A stretch of 64,000 bases of DNA from contig MU621099.1 of the NCBI GenBank assembly GCA_025399215.1, positions 1 through 64,000 of the forward strand, in the 5' to 3' direction. Below are positions 45,598 to 60,600 of the stretch, in pieces. Position 1 is the stretch's first letter, and each line of letters starts with the position of its first letter. The notes beneath the pieces are model-generated. The model was not told the origin of the DNA, did no database searches, and saw nothing but the letters and a program-made list of their open reading frames with translations. A program made the translations under genes and the position numbers. The stretch is from Globomyces pollinis-pini (Eukaryota > Chytridiomycota > Chytridiomycetes > Rhizophydiales > Globomycetaceae).

Positions 45598-46935
45598 ATG
45601 CGCTGTTTTCCACTCATAGCATTTCTGACTGCCCAGATTAGCTTGTTGAATGCTCAGCTTTTACCACAGTTAACTTTAACTAACGTGACTCTTCCATTTC
45701 CACTTTTAGCAGGCGATCAAGCATGGAGACTTTGGGTGATGAGAGATCTTTATGCGTATCCACTCTATGTAGTACCATTACAGAATGGTCGATCTTTAAT
45801 TGGTTGGACTGACAGTAACCTCAATGGTCATGTTTCATTGTTAAATACAAAAGATGACTACATTATGTGGACTAGAAATTTTAATGGACTTCATGTACGT
45901 GGAGTAGCTGCGATTACTAACGTCACTGATGGTGCTTTCGCAGTCTTTTTGTGGAATGCTACTGAATCATCTGTCTCATTGTCTTACTGGAATGCAGACA
46001 ACACCAGAAAATGGAGAACTCCAATCAACATTGTGAACCCATGGGTATCGAAACCGACCAAGTTTAAAATAGGAGATTCTAGAGCAGCTTATGGTGGTGA
46101 TGGTTTCTTTGCTGTCTACTATCATGTGCGTTCTTATGATGGCCACGAAGGAGATGCTTTATACTATTTTGACTCACAAACAGGAGCACAAAGACCAAAT
46201 ACTGGATGGGGTTGGGGATGTTCTCACTCTATGAACAGTTTACTTGATTTCCACCCAACGTCTAAAAAATCGATGGCTCTATGTGTTTCTGACTGTTATG
46301 CCGACACAGCAATTTTAGTGTTTAATGGAAGATACAAAATCCAGCGAGTCAATGGAAATTGCGCAGGTGGGGCAGGTGCAGAGTTAGGAGGAATGGCAGC
46401 CAATTTCAATACTTGGGGAGTTGTATTCACATCACAAACTGACCAAACAATCGTGTCAACACCACCCAGTCAGATGGAAGTTGGTTACATGGTTCTTAAT
46501 GGTACTACTGGGCAACCAATGACACAGTTAAAATGGTTAACAACTCCTAATCCAGGTTTCTGGAAAACCGATGCTGCTATAGCCCGTTGGGGTCCTCCAT
46601 CTACCAGCACAAGAGAATCGCCATTATTGGTTGGATGGGCAAGTGATCCAGAAGGCAGCAAAGTAACAACTAACTGGTATGGGTTAAGTAACAACATGAC
46701 GTATTCAGTTGCACTGATCAATCCTACTACAGGTGATTTCATTCAGCAGCCTATCGACCTTCCTAAGTCAGTATTTTGGGGACGTCGTGATGATCCATTT
46801 CACACAAAAGCTGATGGTTCGGTTATGTGGGTATATGGTGACAGAAACACAAATATTCTACGAATTGCCAAATATCAGTTCAGCAGCGGTTCAGCAACCG
46901 CAGTGAATAGAATGGCACCGGCTTTGCCAATATAA
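45598..46935 (+). CDS. secreted, intronless protein of unknown family
   Basis: 445 codons without an intron. An N-terminal signal peptide (MRCFPLIAFLTAQISLLNA) is followed by a beta-rich protein with repeating WxxxxxG and strand-like blocks (SLIGWTDSNLNGHV, AVFLWNATESSVSLSYWN, FFAVYYHVRSYDGHEGD, LLVGWASDPEGSK), suggestive of a propeller. The centre has a striking GWGWGCSHSMNSL plus ALCVSDCYADT and GNCAGGAG, with several Cys. Many NxS/T sites (NVT, NAT, NMT, NGT). Base composition is less AT-rich than neighbouring genes. I do not recognise a family. A carbohydrate-binding or secreted interaction role is only a guess. Confidence 0.85.
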   Translation: MRCFPLIAFLTAQISLLNAQLLPQLTLTNVTLPFPLLAGDQAWRLWVMRDLYAYPLYVVPLQNGRSLIGWTDSNLNGHVSLLNTKDDYIMWTRNFNGLHVRGVAAITNVTDGAFAVFLWNATESSVSLSYWNADNTRKWRTPINIVNPWVSKPTKFKIGDSRAAYGGDGFFAVYYHVRSYDGHEGDALYYFDSQTGAQRPNTGWGWGCSHSMNSLLDFHPTSKKSMALCVSDCYADTAILVFNGRYKIQRVNGNCAGGAGAELGGMAANFNTWGVVFTSQTDQTIVSTPPSQMEVGYMVLNGTTGQPMTQLKWLTTPNPGFWKTDAAIARWGPPSTSTRESPLLVGWASDPEGSKVTTNWYGLSNNMTYSVALINPTTGDFIQQPIDLPKSVFWGRRDDPFHTKADGSVMWVYGDRNTNILRIAKYQFSSGSATAVNRMAPALPI

Positions 46936-47039
46936 CACATGCCAATCAATCTGATTAATTGTTTTAACGTTCGTTTTTAATAAAGTTGCTCCAAAAAAAA
47001 TCTATTATGTATATTTTACATCCATGAAGGCTAAGTTTA

Positions 47040-50000
47040 TTATAGAATGTCAATGTCCATTTCACTTTGTTTAGTAGGGCTAGATTGTGGTCCATTTCCG
47101 ACAGCGGTCTCATCCCCTTTGAGCAACTCAGTTTCCAATTCTGTAATCTTTTCTTCCTCCTACTACTTAAACGTTGCTGTGCAATACCTCTTTCAGCAGT
47201 GTTATAGCTTTGGATAAAAGGCCATTCGCTGTTGTGGATAATGGGTGAGCTTCGCCATTATACAATTTGCAATTATCTACGATCAATTTTACATCATCCA
47301 AAAAGCTTTGAGAAGTACGATATTGAAATTTTTTGGCTTTCTAAAAGTAAATTACATTCGAATTTACATCGCGAATCTGCTCCAAGCACATTGGTTTCTT
47401 TACAATATTGTAGTAATCTACAACTTGAATTTGAGAGACTGGTCTGCAAAATATTCCAGCATCTGGAATACTTATGAGCGAATTTACAATATTTCCATGA
47501 ATTTCAGCTAATGACACCTCGGGGCTAACTCTCCGCTTGGATGTGGGTTTTTGCGTGGGAGCAAACACAACTGAATTGGACCTTTTCTTCTTGGAGGTTG
47601 ATTTTTCACCAGTTTTCTCACCTACTGATCAGAATTTTAAGATATTACCCGCCGAAGGCGCTTTGTTATCTGCTACGCCAGTATTCTTCAAAAATTCCCT
47701 AACTTTTAATATGCATATTAAAGTACTTTGGTAGCTCCGACTCGGAAAGTTCTTCATCGTCTGGTAATGGTGGTTTTTTGCCTTGTTTGATTTGAAGGCG
47801 AACAATGTGAGCATAAGTTCTACAATTAGGATTGTTAATGGCTACCTTCTTTTAATTCTAGGCTTCCCACAAGGTTCGGGTATTGTCAATCCATCTCCGC
47901 TACTAACGATTAACAGCATTTGTAAAGTACTCTGCTGCTGGGGCCTCAATTAGCTTCCGATGTCTTAAATAAGCATTGATCACTCTAGCATCGGTAATAA
48001 TTTCAGACTTCCAAGCCATCTCTCCACTGGTAGCATCTCGAACCTACAATTAATAATACCCACTTACATATCGATTTATGACAAGCATTTTGTTCTTTCC
48101 AGCTAATGTGCTACCTGGAACGGATTGCGCATCGACATCTGCATCTGAATGATGATCTGATATTAAAGCAAATATCACAAACCTTCGACATTATTTTCTA
48201 TGTTTGGGGGCGAAAATGGTGCAGGGGAACTCACAGTCTCACCACCAAAGTTATTTTGACGTTCTCTTTCTTCTTCGTTCTCTAAAATTGTGGTTTTTGA
48301 GCGGAGGTTTTGCAATTCTTCTTCATTTTTATCTCTAGAAGGATCTGATGATCCTAGCTTTAAGAGCTGATTTTTCCAGATTCGGTCAATCTGATCGATT
48401 AAAAAGTTTAGATTACTTCAGTTCGATAAACTTTTTGTTGCTCAATAATTGAATATTTGTGGTATGTCAACTTTGATTTGTTGTCAATAAATGCTTCAAA
48501 GTGTCAACGTAACTAGTCTTACCATTTCTTGACTCAGTAGAGGAACCATGATGAAAGAACATTTCTTTCATTGAGGCGCGTATAAAACTGAATCCTTCAC
48601 CACAGCCGGTTGGATCTCCCTGGCCAAAAAGTTGAACCATCCCTTTGCCACTTGCTGCAATTGTAAAGTTTTTGGTTGTTGTCCAGGGAGCTAGCTGAAC
48701 TTCAATATCAAGATGCGATTCAGTCTCTTCGTCTTCTGTTTCTTTCAAATCTTCAACTCCATAACCAGCATCTTTTAGACGCTGCTGTCCAACTAACGTA
48801 CTATGTTGAAGACAAATCTAAACCGGTTAAAAAGTTTATATACACTCTCTGGCGTAATAATTTTTCTGATCCCTTCTTCATCGGGTAGAACTAAATGCGA
48901 CTTCAGCTTCCACCAACCAGTGTTTTCCCCTTTCTTAAGATATTGGGCGAATTCCTAATTTGTTACAACAAGGTACTATACTTTCAATTTTTGCCTTATT
49001 TGAGCATCTGTAAACATTGGAAAATGCTTGCGAAGTTTATCGTACTGTAAACGGCGATGTGGGTCTTTACGCATCAATCGGTATCCAACAACTTGCAGTC
49101 TCATTTTTAATGCTTGTGTGATTTTTCGCGCTTGAGGTCTTGGAACTTCTTGGACAGGATAGCACTGACCTGCAACATACATGTTCGGAATCTCTCGCAA
49201 ATAGTACTTTGTTACTCCTTGGTATGTTTGACTAACATTAACAAGAACAGCATACCGAATACACAGATAGTCACTTGTTTGAACATGAGTATGAAATATC
49301 GGCACCCGAAACAAATTATTATATAGTACTTGCATTGACTGTCCTGGTTCAACATCCCCAAATCCGAAGAATGGAGACACATCAACAGCTTCGAGAATTA
49401 GAGCTCCACCATTTGGCATCTAAAATCAATAACCATAACTGTACTTTAGGAACAAAGTTATCCTTTTCGTCCTTTTTTCGATAATAATTGTAAATTAAAC
49501 TAGCCATTCCAACGTTTTGAATCATTGGAGGGTATTCTTCCTACAAGATTAGCAATTGCTTTATTCTTACTGAATATTCAACCAATACATATTTTGCGGT
49601 ATCTTTCAATGACAAGTCTTTTGGAGTTTTCATCATCTCTGCTGGATCAATATCTTTAAATTTCTTCTTTTTTAAAGTCTTGACTTTACTGAATGTAATA
49701 ACCTCGCCAATATTGAACTTTAATGAAGGTCGGTGGAATGACCTCAATTCTTTAACGTGCAACAAAGGTTTGAACTAATGTTAACAAAAAAAGCAGTACG
49801 TATTGGGTATGTAACTTTATAGCTGGCAGTGAATGTTGTAATTTGACTGGGCCATGCGTTTGACGAACACTTTATATGTATTAGATTATTCAAATGATTA
49901 CCGAGCCAATTTTGTTTTGACTGTTTCGTATCGCCAATCATCCGATATATTAAACTTATCAATGATTTTTCCATCCGGCTGGATATTAAATCAAATATTC

Positions 50001-51030
50001 ATTACCCTTTTCTTATACATTAGACTCTTTATGGAGTCCCCTTTGTTACCTAACATTAAACATCCTAAACATACTATTGATCATATCTACTTCATCTTGC
50101 ATTATAATTAAGGTCGGGTCATCCTATTATTAGCCAATTATAAAGTACCATATGGAACGCAATAGGTTTACAAGGTTCATTTTCATCCCAAAAAACTGAT
50201 TGAATCCATTCATCATCCTGTAGATGCTCATTTCGAAACATTTGGCTTTTAAAGTTAACTTGAATAATTTTTACATAGACTGCGATACAGGCATTTCACC
50301 AGTTGTCTCATCTGTATTCCATAATACTTTCTCTTCCCAAGGATCTAGCATTACAGTAGAAAGTGCCATTGCTGAATCCACATTATCCGGTTTTACTGCA
50401 ACCGAGCTCAGCACATCCAGATCCGAATTGACCACTTCAACATTCTCTTCTACATCTTTCGAATATCTGTACACCATTGGTTTCTGGAATACCTTAACTT
50501 CATCATTTGCCAGCTCAAATCCGTCATCCGATTTGCCTGATATAAATGATTTCTACTCGTTACCTGCTAATGACTTGTTTCTGAAAGTCTTTTTCGTTGG
50601 TTCCACATAAGACTTGAAGATTTCTGAAAATTTCAGACGTCCTTCGAGTAGCAATGCAGGTACAGGTAAAGTCCGAGATTGGTCTTGGTAATTACTGACC
50701 GGTAATTGACTGGGTCGAAAGAATTGAGCTTGTAAAGGAGCAGGTTTTAATGGTGTTAGATCGTTAGCTAGTTCATCTATATCCTGATAATCCAATGCAT
50801 TTTCCAATGGTTGCACTCTCTCTTCGTTAGATTTACTTAGGTCAGTTGCTTCTTTTAAGACCGTTGTAGCCAGTATTTTATTCAAATATTCTGATGTATC
50901 TTGTTGATTCAAGATTTCGGTTAAATCCTAATCCATTAAAATTGATTAGATTCAGTACTTCATCGACTTGATTTTTTTCCAATTGACCTTGTTTATCTAC
51001 ATTACCAAAGAGGTAGGAAACAGTTGACAT
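47040..51030 (-). CDS. TAF1: TAF1, largest TFIID subunit, with bromodomain
   Basis: TAF1 is the TFIID scaffold. The start MSTVSYLFGNVDKQGQLE is the family's TBP-contact head (FLFGN...GQLE). Then the central domain: VDVSPFFGFGDVEPGQSMQVLYNNLFRVPIF with its usual partners, YYLREIPNMYVAGQCYPVQEVPRP and KHFPMFTDAQIRQKLK, and later APWTTTKNFTIAASGKGMVQL and GDPTGCGEGFSFIR. The C-terminus has one bromodomain (FCRPVSQIQVVDYYNIVKKPM). Animal TAF1 has two. It ends SEMDIDIL at 47040. About 1,180 aa and a dozen or more short introns. Confidence 0.93.
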
Positions 51031-51302
51031 TAAAAACTTGAAAAAATTGAACAATTTCTATTGAAGAAACATTCCATAGACAATTGAAGAGGGATCCAGT
51101 GCTGCTTCCATAAGATATATAGTAATGTGTTTCTTATCATTGGTTTAAAGATGGTGTTAGATTCGCCAATAATTTTACTATGTTTATTGTTGTTGTTCGT
51201 AAATTTCAATAGAATTACTAGTAGATTAGATTATTATATTATAGTGTATTACCTAGTCTATTTCAATCATTGTTTTGTGTCCAGTTTTCTTTAATACTTT
51301 TC

Positions 51303-53443
51303 ATGAGTAGAGTTTGGGATAGTTATTTGAACGAATCTGATCAAGAAGATGATGATACTTTCACCCCATCAAAGACAAATGTTGTCTTCCTAGTCGATGC
51401 TTCAACAAGCATGAATGTTGATATCAAAGGAAATCAATCACCATTTCAAGCAACTTTGAAATGTATCTCGGACTTTCTAATTCAAAAATTAAATCAAAAT
51501 GATGGTGATAAGCTATCTATTGTTTTTTATGGAACTGTATGAAGGAATGCAATCTTTTAATAGATTTAGATTTCATCAAAGAGTGCACGAAATTCACCAT
51601 CAATATATGTACTGCAACGAATGGAATCTCCTTCAATAGATATCATTTTAGAGTTGCAGTCTCTCGTTAATGGTTACTGCTGTTAAGGTCTAATTCTTAG
51701 ATACCAAGTATTTTGAGAAACAGATTGGTACAGCAACCACTCGATCTCTCATGGATGCGTTTTTTGAATGTCAGGTATGAATTTCTGTTTAATTCAAATC
51801 AGCATATATTTAATGAGAAGTAATTTACTTTATTTCATTGTTAGAAATCAAAATAATGTGAAGAAATATGTGTATTTGATCACCAATGATGATAAACCAT
51901 ACTCGGAGACAGATTCAATCAGTGCCAAGCTTTATCAAAAAAGTCAAGTATCCTATCATCTACTTAATTTGCGTTAGGATATGGCTTCATCTAATATTGC
52001 ACTTGAGATATTCGGCATGGGTTCAACTTCTAAACCGTTTGTATACGAATCTTTCTACCAATCATTGCATTATTATACATACGCTGATGATACTCCAAGT
52101 TCTTTTACTCCCATTTCTCCTGTTGATTCCTACAGAGATCTTGGAAACTTATTAAAGGTCAAAGAGAGTGCACAAAGAGTTCAATTTAGAGTTCCATTGA
52201 TACTTTCAAAAAGCTTAACTATCGGAGTTAAAGGGTATTTGGAATTGAATCACTCACGTCAGATATAATAAATTTAGCGAAAGGAAAAAGCCTAGATCGG
52301 TATTGCTGGACCCCAAAATGAACCAAGAAGTAGGTTCTGAACGGCTAGCATTATGCTCTGTATGAATTATTATCTCACATAGAAGACCACTGGCAAGGAA
52401 GTTACTATCCAAGAAATGCAATATGCATATCCTGTGGGAGGGCAAATGTCAATTTTTACGGAGAGTGAGTATAAGAATATCAAGTCTTTTGGAGATCAAG
52501 GTATTGATGATTGATTTGGATAACCTTAGGGATATTATTGCTCGGATTTCGTTCAGCTGAAAGTTTAAAAGTTAAGTTTAATATCAAGCCGGCAAAATTT
52601 ATTATTCCGGATGAAGACACATATATTGGTAGCTGCTCTTTAATGGCTCATTTTGTGGAAAGAATGGCATCTAGAAACCTAATCGCTATTTGTAGATTCA
52701 TCTCCAGAAAGAATGGTAGTCCTAAATTAGTAGCTCTGAAGCCACAAGTTAACTAAATTTAACCTAAAACATCTTAGATCGCTTCTTATAATGCCATTGA
52801 TCGACGAGAAATTCCATGCGGTTTTTTTATGATTATTTTACCTTTTGCTGACGATTTGCGCTCCATTACAGCCAAAGCACCAGAATTGCGTATGCACATA
52901 TGTATTAAAAGTTAGCCGATCAAGAGGAGGTTGATATGCTAAAATCTATTATAACTGCAATTGGTGTAACTTCATTCTGTCCAGAGTCCCATAGAAATCC
53001 AGGTTTCTAAAACTCCATAATTTATTTCTAGTTTTGCAAAAGCATTATGAAACTCTTCACTCACTTGCTTTTGAATCCGCAAACGTTCCATTAGAAAAAG
53101 TGATCAAACATCAACCTGAACCTGCACCAGAGCAATCTTGTATTGAAATGATTAAAAATTTTAACGAAGTACTTGAAAATTATTAATATACTAGATGACT
53201 GCATTAAAGCATGGGAATAGCAATCATTTAAAACGTGACAATGCAGCAGGTGCTACAGAAAGTCGAAAACGTCAAAAGAAAGATGAAGAATTTGGAATCG
53301 AAGATTTCAGAACTGCAATGAAGGAAGGTACTTTAACAAAATTCACTGTTGCTCAAATATCCCAATGTCTACAATCTCTAAATGTAAAGGCAAAAGGTCG
53401 CAAGAAAGCCGATTTGATTGAACAATTAATTGCAAATCTATAA
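51303..53443 (+). CDS. XRCC6: Ku70 (XRCC6), DNA end-binding subunit
   Basis: Ku70 with Ku80 rings DNA ends for non-homologous joining. Start MSRVWDSYLNESDQEDDD, then the vWA domain NVVFLVDASTSMN, PFQATLKCISDFLIQKL, DKLSIVFYGT and VYLITNDDKPY. The barrel part includes IGGS-like YIGSCSLMAHFVERM, ICRFISRKNGSPKLVALKPQ and FLILPFADDLR. The C-terminus has DFRTAMKEGTLTKFTVAQISQCLQSL with KKADLIEQLI, the SAP domain specific to Ku70. About 610 aa. No Ku80 gene is in the window. Confidence 0.9.
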
Positions 53444-53484
53444 TATACCGAGTTTCATTGATTTTCATTTATTTACAAATCCAG

Positions 53485-54172
53485 CTAGATGAATTGATAC
53501 CCAATCCAAAAGAATGTTACAAAACTTACAGAGGAAGGTAAATCAATCGCCAAATGGTAGATGAAATTCCCAAATATTGCTAATGCATCTGAGATTGTAA
53601 TCTTTCCATCGCCATCTAAATCCAACTTTTCAGTAACATGAGCACTCAACTTTTCCCAATGAATTGTAATGAGTTTGAAATATGCCAATACCTGAACATT
53701 AATCATATATTGTATCGTCTTTACTTGCAGGATCATGCACAAGAATCCAGCGAATATGGTCAGCGTTTTACCAAAGAGCTTAAAAGTATAGCCACTGCAG
53801 AATCCCAACACAATGGCCTAAAGTTATCAAGATATAATGAGATACCGTACTAACAACAGTTGGACTTGCATTTTCTGTTAATTTCGTTAACAATGGTAAT
53901 TGATTTAGAGTCAATGGATTTGGATTAGTCAAAACTGGTTGCGGACGTAAACTTGGAGAATCAGACAGTACTGCTTCTCTCACATACGGTGGTGGGATTG
54001 AATTTGGTGGTCGAAATTGAGTTTGTTGATAATTGGGATCTTGAAAGAGTTCTGGATTGGAATTCAAAGAATTCGTTCGTTTGTTGGAGTTGAAGCCTTT
54101 TTCTGGAATATAATCGTTTGCAGATCCCGAATACTTTCGTTCAATCTGCCTGTATTCTTCTGTTGTATTCAT
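53485..54172 (-). CDS. FUN14-domain membrane protein with EF-hand-like loop
   Basis: FUN14 proteins (animal FUNDC1, yeast Fun14) sit in the outer mitochondrial or ER membrane, where FUNDC1 is a mitophagy receptor. The N-terminal half is polar and proline-rich (MNTTEEYRQIERKYSG...PPPYVREA). Then VVST joins AIVLGFCSGYTFKLFGKTL and IFAGFLCMILQ, IHWEKLSAHVTEKLDLDGDGKITI and SVSFVTFFWIGYQFI. The short loop DLDGDGKIT is an EF-hand-like calcium loop, a variant seen in some fungal members. About 205 aa. Convergent with Ku70, 41 bp apart. Confidence 0.8.
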
Positions 54173-54286
54173 TATCAGGGTCGATCTTTGTTTTGGTCAA
54201 GTACCCATCTGTGTCCTTTCATCATGATTAACTGATGAACAATTCAAAAACAGAGATTCGAATATTAAGTATAATTCATTTTTATT

Positions 54287-55240
54287 TTATAGATTGTTCA
54301 TTGCTTCTGTAAGATCTGTAAGTTTCCGTTCACAAAGGTCAGACCATTTCTGGCTTTTATCATTGTCCCTCTCCATCTTTCGGATCAATTTCAATATTTC
54401 CAAACAGCAGTTATTCAAATCAGATACTGATTCCCTCAAAAATTCATCTTCCAAATCAAGTGGAATATCCATACAGGACACCATGTCGTCTGATTTTGCA
54501 CAACTCTGGTTTGCGATAGAATATAATAACTCGGCAGATTCAATCCAATATTCAGTTGATGGTACTTCGTTTAAAAGCGATATTGACCTTTTCAGACATA
54601 GAATGTTGGTTTTTATCAAAATCTGGCATTGATTCATCCATTCCTTTTCAATATTATTCAACACTACCGGTTCTTCATCTCCGAATCCAACTCCGTCCAT
54701 CAAGTCTTGCATCTCTGATGCTCCATCATTCAACATTTCGATAACATCTGTTATAATACTTCCAACATATACAGTATTTTTTGTTTCCATTGATTCAAAT
54801 GCTTTGCAATGCTCCCAAATAATCCCAACTTTTGCTTTGAAGTCACCCCCATCCCCAACGAAGTACAAATCGACTAAGCCAAGGATAGACTTGATCAAGT
54901 CTTGACTGATGTACACTACATGTCTCTTCAAGCTTCTCCCAATAGTTTTTGGAATGTCGGTGACAAATGTAGTGAGTAATTGTGCATAATCTTCAATTTC
55001 TTTGGCAGTATTATCCAGAGCAGTTGATTTAGAGGGATTTTCATTGAGAATTAAAGTTAAAGCTGTAACTTTCTGTTGTAGTACATGTACAATGTCCAAC
55101 AAATGATTTTTGTTCAGTACCAATTCATTTTCCGCTGCATGATGTTCAGGAAGAGCTTTGTCTTTAGATGACGATAGACCTTGTTCGTTTTCATTCAATT
55201 GTTGCAAGAAATAATTCAAAGAATTTTGAAGCTTGTCCAT
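54287..55240 (-). CDS. CCNDBP1/GCIP-like protein
   Basis: 317 codons, intronless, which is unusual here. Start MDKLQNSLNYFLQQLNENE. Alpha-helical throughout. The central part IPKTIGRSLKRHVV, LIKSILGLVDLYF, VGIIWEHCKAFESM and AVIxxVI-like VGSIITDVIEMLNDGASEMQDLM resemble the cyclin-D1-binding protein 1 fold: helices, then an L-x-x-GxxW-x-x-C-block. Acidic pockets (DEEP, DLEDEF). Animal members bind cyclin D and HLH proteins. The family is plausible by pattern, but I cannot exclude another helical family. Confidence 0.6.
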   Translation of the reverse strand: MDKLQNSLNYFLQQLNENEQGLSSSKDKALPEHHAAENELVLNKNHLLDIVHVLQQKVTALTLILNENPSKSTALDNTAKEIEDYAQLLTTFVTDIPKTIGRSLKRHVVYISQDLIKSILGLVDLYFVGDGGDFKAKVGIIWEHCKAFESMETKNTVYVGSIITDVIEMLNDGASEMQDLMDGVGFGDEEPVVLNNIEKEWMNQCQILIKTNILCLKRSISLLNEVPSTEYWIESAELLYSIANQSCAKSDDMVSCMDIPLDLEDEFLRESVSDLNNCCLEILKLIRKMERDNDKSQKWSDLCERKLTDLTEAMNNL

Positions 55241-55283
55241 CGTAAAAATGTGGGTAAAAAAAAATAAAAAAACTTAGAAACAT
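55241..55283. promoter_or_regulatory. 43-bp divergent promoter CCNDBP1-like/DHX33
   Basis: Very short intergenic space between the divergent CCNDBP1-like and helicase genes. It is A-rich on the plus strand, with no TATA box. Shared control is implied by the spacing only. Confidence 0.4.
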
Positions 55284-57587
<2,304 letters not shown>

Positions 57588-57683
57588 TGAATGTCAATTG
57601 TGTCAACAATTTTCCCGTTAATAAAGGAAAAGTAAATTAAGCTATCAATGTGATTGTTTTTTTCTTAAGCGCGTTTTTCAAAG

Positions 57684-60600
57684 ATGACTGAACCAGCAGC
57701 GCCAAATGCAAAGTAATCGTGAGTTAATTAATCTCAGCTTTGTAAATGTCCAACATAAAATGAATATCAATCATTTTGAACAGCTTATGGTCACATTTCA
57801 GGCTCATAGAAATGAAGATGGAAGTACTGGATTTGACATAGATAAAGTATTATGAATTTCAGTATTTACTCATAGTTTCGAGAAGTATTTGGAAATATTC
57901 TTGGAGGCAATCTTACTTTTGACCAAATGACAATGGTTTGATCAAATTAAAGGCTAATTTCCAGTTGTTCATGAAAATAGATGCTAATTCGGATGGGACA
58001 ATGGATTGGGACGAATTTTCAACATATATGATGACTGTAAACAGTGAGAACGACGAATCACACAATTTAATTGATGAGAGAAGACGAAAGTTAGTTAATG
58101 GTCCACATCGAGATATGATCATCAGAATTGACTATGTGCCCAAAGAAAGAAAATATTTAAGTGTCAGGTACTGGAAAAAATATTCACAAATAGTCGAGAT
58201 GGGATGGTCTGTCTTTGGTCACTGTCAATGAAGTTGTATCGCACGATCAATACACGAGAGTTTAATGCGCGTCAATGTTGGGTGCTCGATGCAAAATATA
58301 TGGCAGAAAGCAACCGATTGATACTTGTTACGGATAGTCGTCAGATGTGTTTCTATGATTTATTCGCTATCAAGCCACGACTCATATCCGTGATATCATA
58401 CCTTGAAAATAATCCATTATGCTTAGCAGTCACTAGTATTATTTAATCATTAATAGTAGGTGACTATGATGAAAGTACGGATATGATTATTTTTGGTGAT
58501 GATGGAGGATATGTGAATGTACTCACATTAAACAGACGATTTTTGGTAGAGAATAATAGTGATAATGGACCCGGAGAACACCTTAACCCCACAAAACTAT
58601 CCAAGAGGGACTCCATGGAGAAAAACAACATGGCATTAACGAGGGTAATGATTACCAGTTTAATTAAATTAGCGAAAAATACACAAGGAATGGGTGCTAA
58701 AAGTACAATATTATAGGGAAATGAATGCATTTGTGTCATGTTCTTTGGAAGATGAAAAATCGTTGGTCATTGGGGATTTGGAACGAAAAACGATCAGACA
58801 TATAAGTGTACCCAAGGGAATCGAAACTTTTGAATTTTGTAGAAGGCCAAGTTTCCTAATAACTGGTGGACGCGATAAGGTTATGTAAGTGGCTGATGAG
58901 ATAACGTCCAGCCGTTTATGGAATCCATACGTACTATCAAAGCCTGCTGGAAGCTTGTATGGACACAATGCAAGTATAGTTGGGTTAGCAGTCAATCATG
59001 AAGAAGGAATTATATTTAGCTTATCGGAAGATAAAATGATTAAATTATGGAATGCGAGAAACTTGAATTGTGTACAAACATTGGTGGATAAAGTCGCACA
59101 TCGACCAGAGAATTTGATCACTTCTATATACTATGATTCCAACACCCGTCAAGTAATTACAGGAAGTGGAAAACTTGAAACTTGGCCTGTAACTGCCGAA
59201 CAACCTCTAATAGTAGTTATTTCCAAACACGCGACAAAACACATCCAAGAGTCATACCGCACCAGTAGTGTCAGCAATGTTTAACGAAAATTTTAACCAA
59301 GTAACAAACGTTCACTTATTTTCAGGTTGTAAGTGGTTGTCAAAGTGGAGTGATTACTCTTTGGGATCCAACCTGTGGCGAGAAGATTTTTGAATTTCAT
59401 CGACCACATGGGGTAATTTTGACTATTTCTTATCCCTTTGAAGAGCTTAGAACTAACTGCATTATGTTTTGATCTTTCTGGCCGTCGATTGATAACTGGA
59501 AGCAGAGATCGAACTATCAAAGTAATTTGGTCATAAAAGTATTTAACTTAAAAGATGTGGAATTTTAATAATGGTCAAATATTGAGGAAAATGTATAAAG
59601 AAACAAACCAAGAAACTACAGATATAGCTTATATTGAAATGGTACGGATAACTGGAAAAAGATAATGATAGGGATTGAATCACTACGTTATTGTGGTCGG
59701 TTGGGACAGAAAGGTCACGATATTCTTAGACGATAATAGCAGTTTGGAATGTGCACCAATTAGAGTTTTGAATGGAGCTGGAAACAGACAAACGGTCGGG
59801 TATTTTTCATGTGGGTATTAAAATTTAGACATGAAGATGATATCACTTCTCTGTCGTTTTGTGAGCCAAATATACTGGCCACTAGCAGTGTTGATGGAGT
59901 CATTGGTAAAAATTTGTAAATTTCACAATAGTGATCTGGAATCTAGAATCAGGGTTTATCAAGTCAGTATTAAGGGATCCATTATGGGAGCAGCGAAGTA
60001 GAGAGGAGAGAGCTGTTGAAAAGGTGATCTTTTCATTTTTCTTATCATAGATTATATTTGTAAAAGTACCTAACACTGAAGAAACCGTTCTGGCCCCATT
60101 ATTTTCATGTTATGCAGATGGGTGTCTACGAATTTGGGATGTACAGCACAACCGACTTCTGGCTGAAGTAATGAAGTATATGAGGCTTATTCTAGTATAA
60201 CTGCCAGCTATTGGAAGACGAAGGATTATCATGCCTGTCGTACGATCTGGAGTGTAAAATACTGATTGTTGGTGGATCATTGGGCCATATAAGACTAATT
60301 GATCTACCTCTACTGTTAAGCAGTTTAGAAGATACAACTGTGGAAAAACCAATAAGAGTGATCAAGTACTGGAGAGCTCACTTAATGAGCATTGCAAGTG
60401 CTGTTCACGCTAAAACACATGATATGATCATCACTTCATCTAAAGATGCCATAATTCGGTTATGGTCAATGAATGGTAGGGCTTTAATTCACTTATATGT
60501 AAGGTGCACATTTAGGTACATTTGGGGATCAACCATGGCACTTTCTGGATCCCGAAAACGCCAGATTGCCAAAGGATTTACAACATGAACAAGAGATAGA

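Noticed and set aside
50224..50610. 128-codon plus-strand frame
   Set aside because: Antisense to TAF1 N-terminal exons, Ser/Thr-rich by complement.
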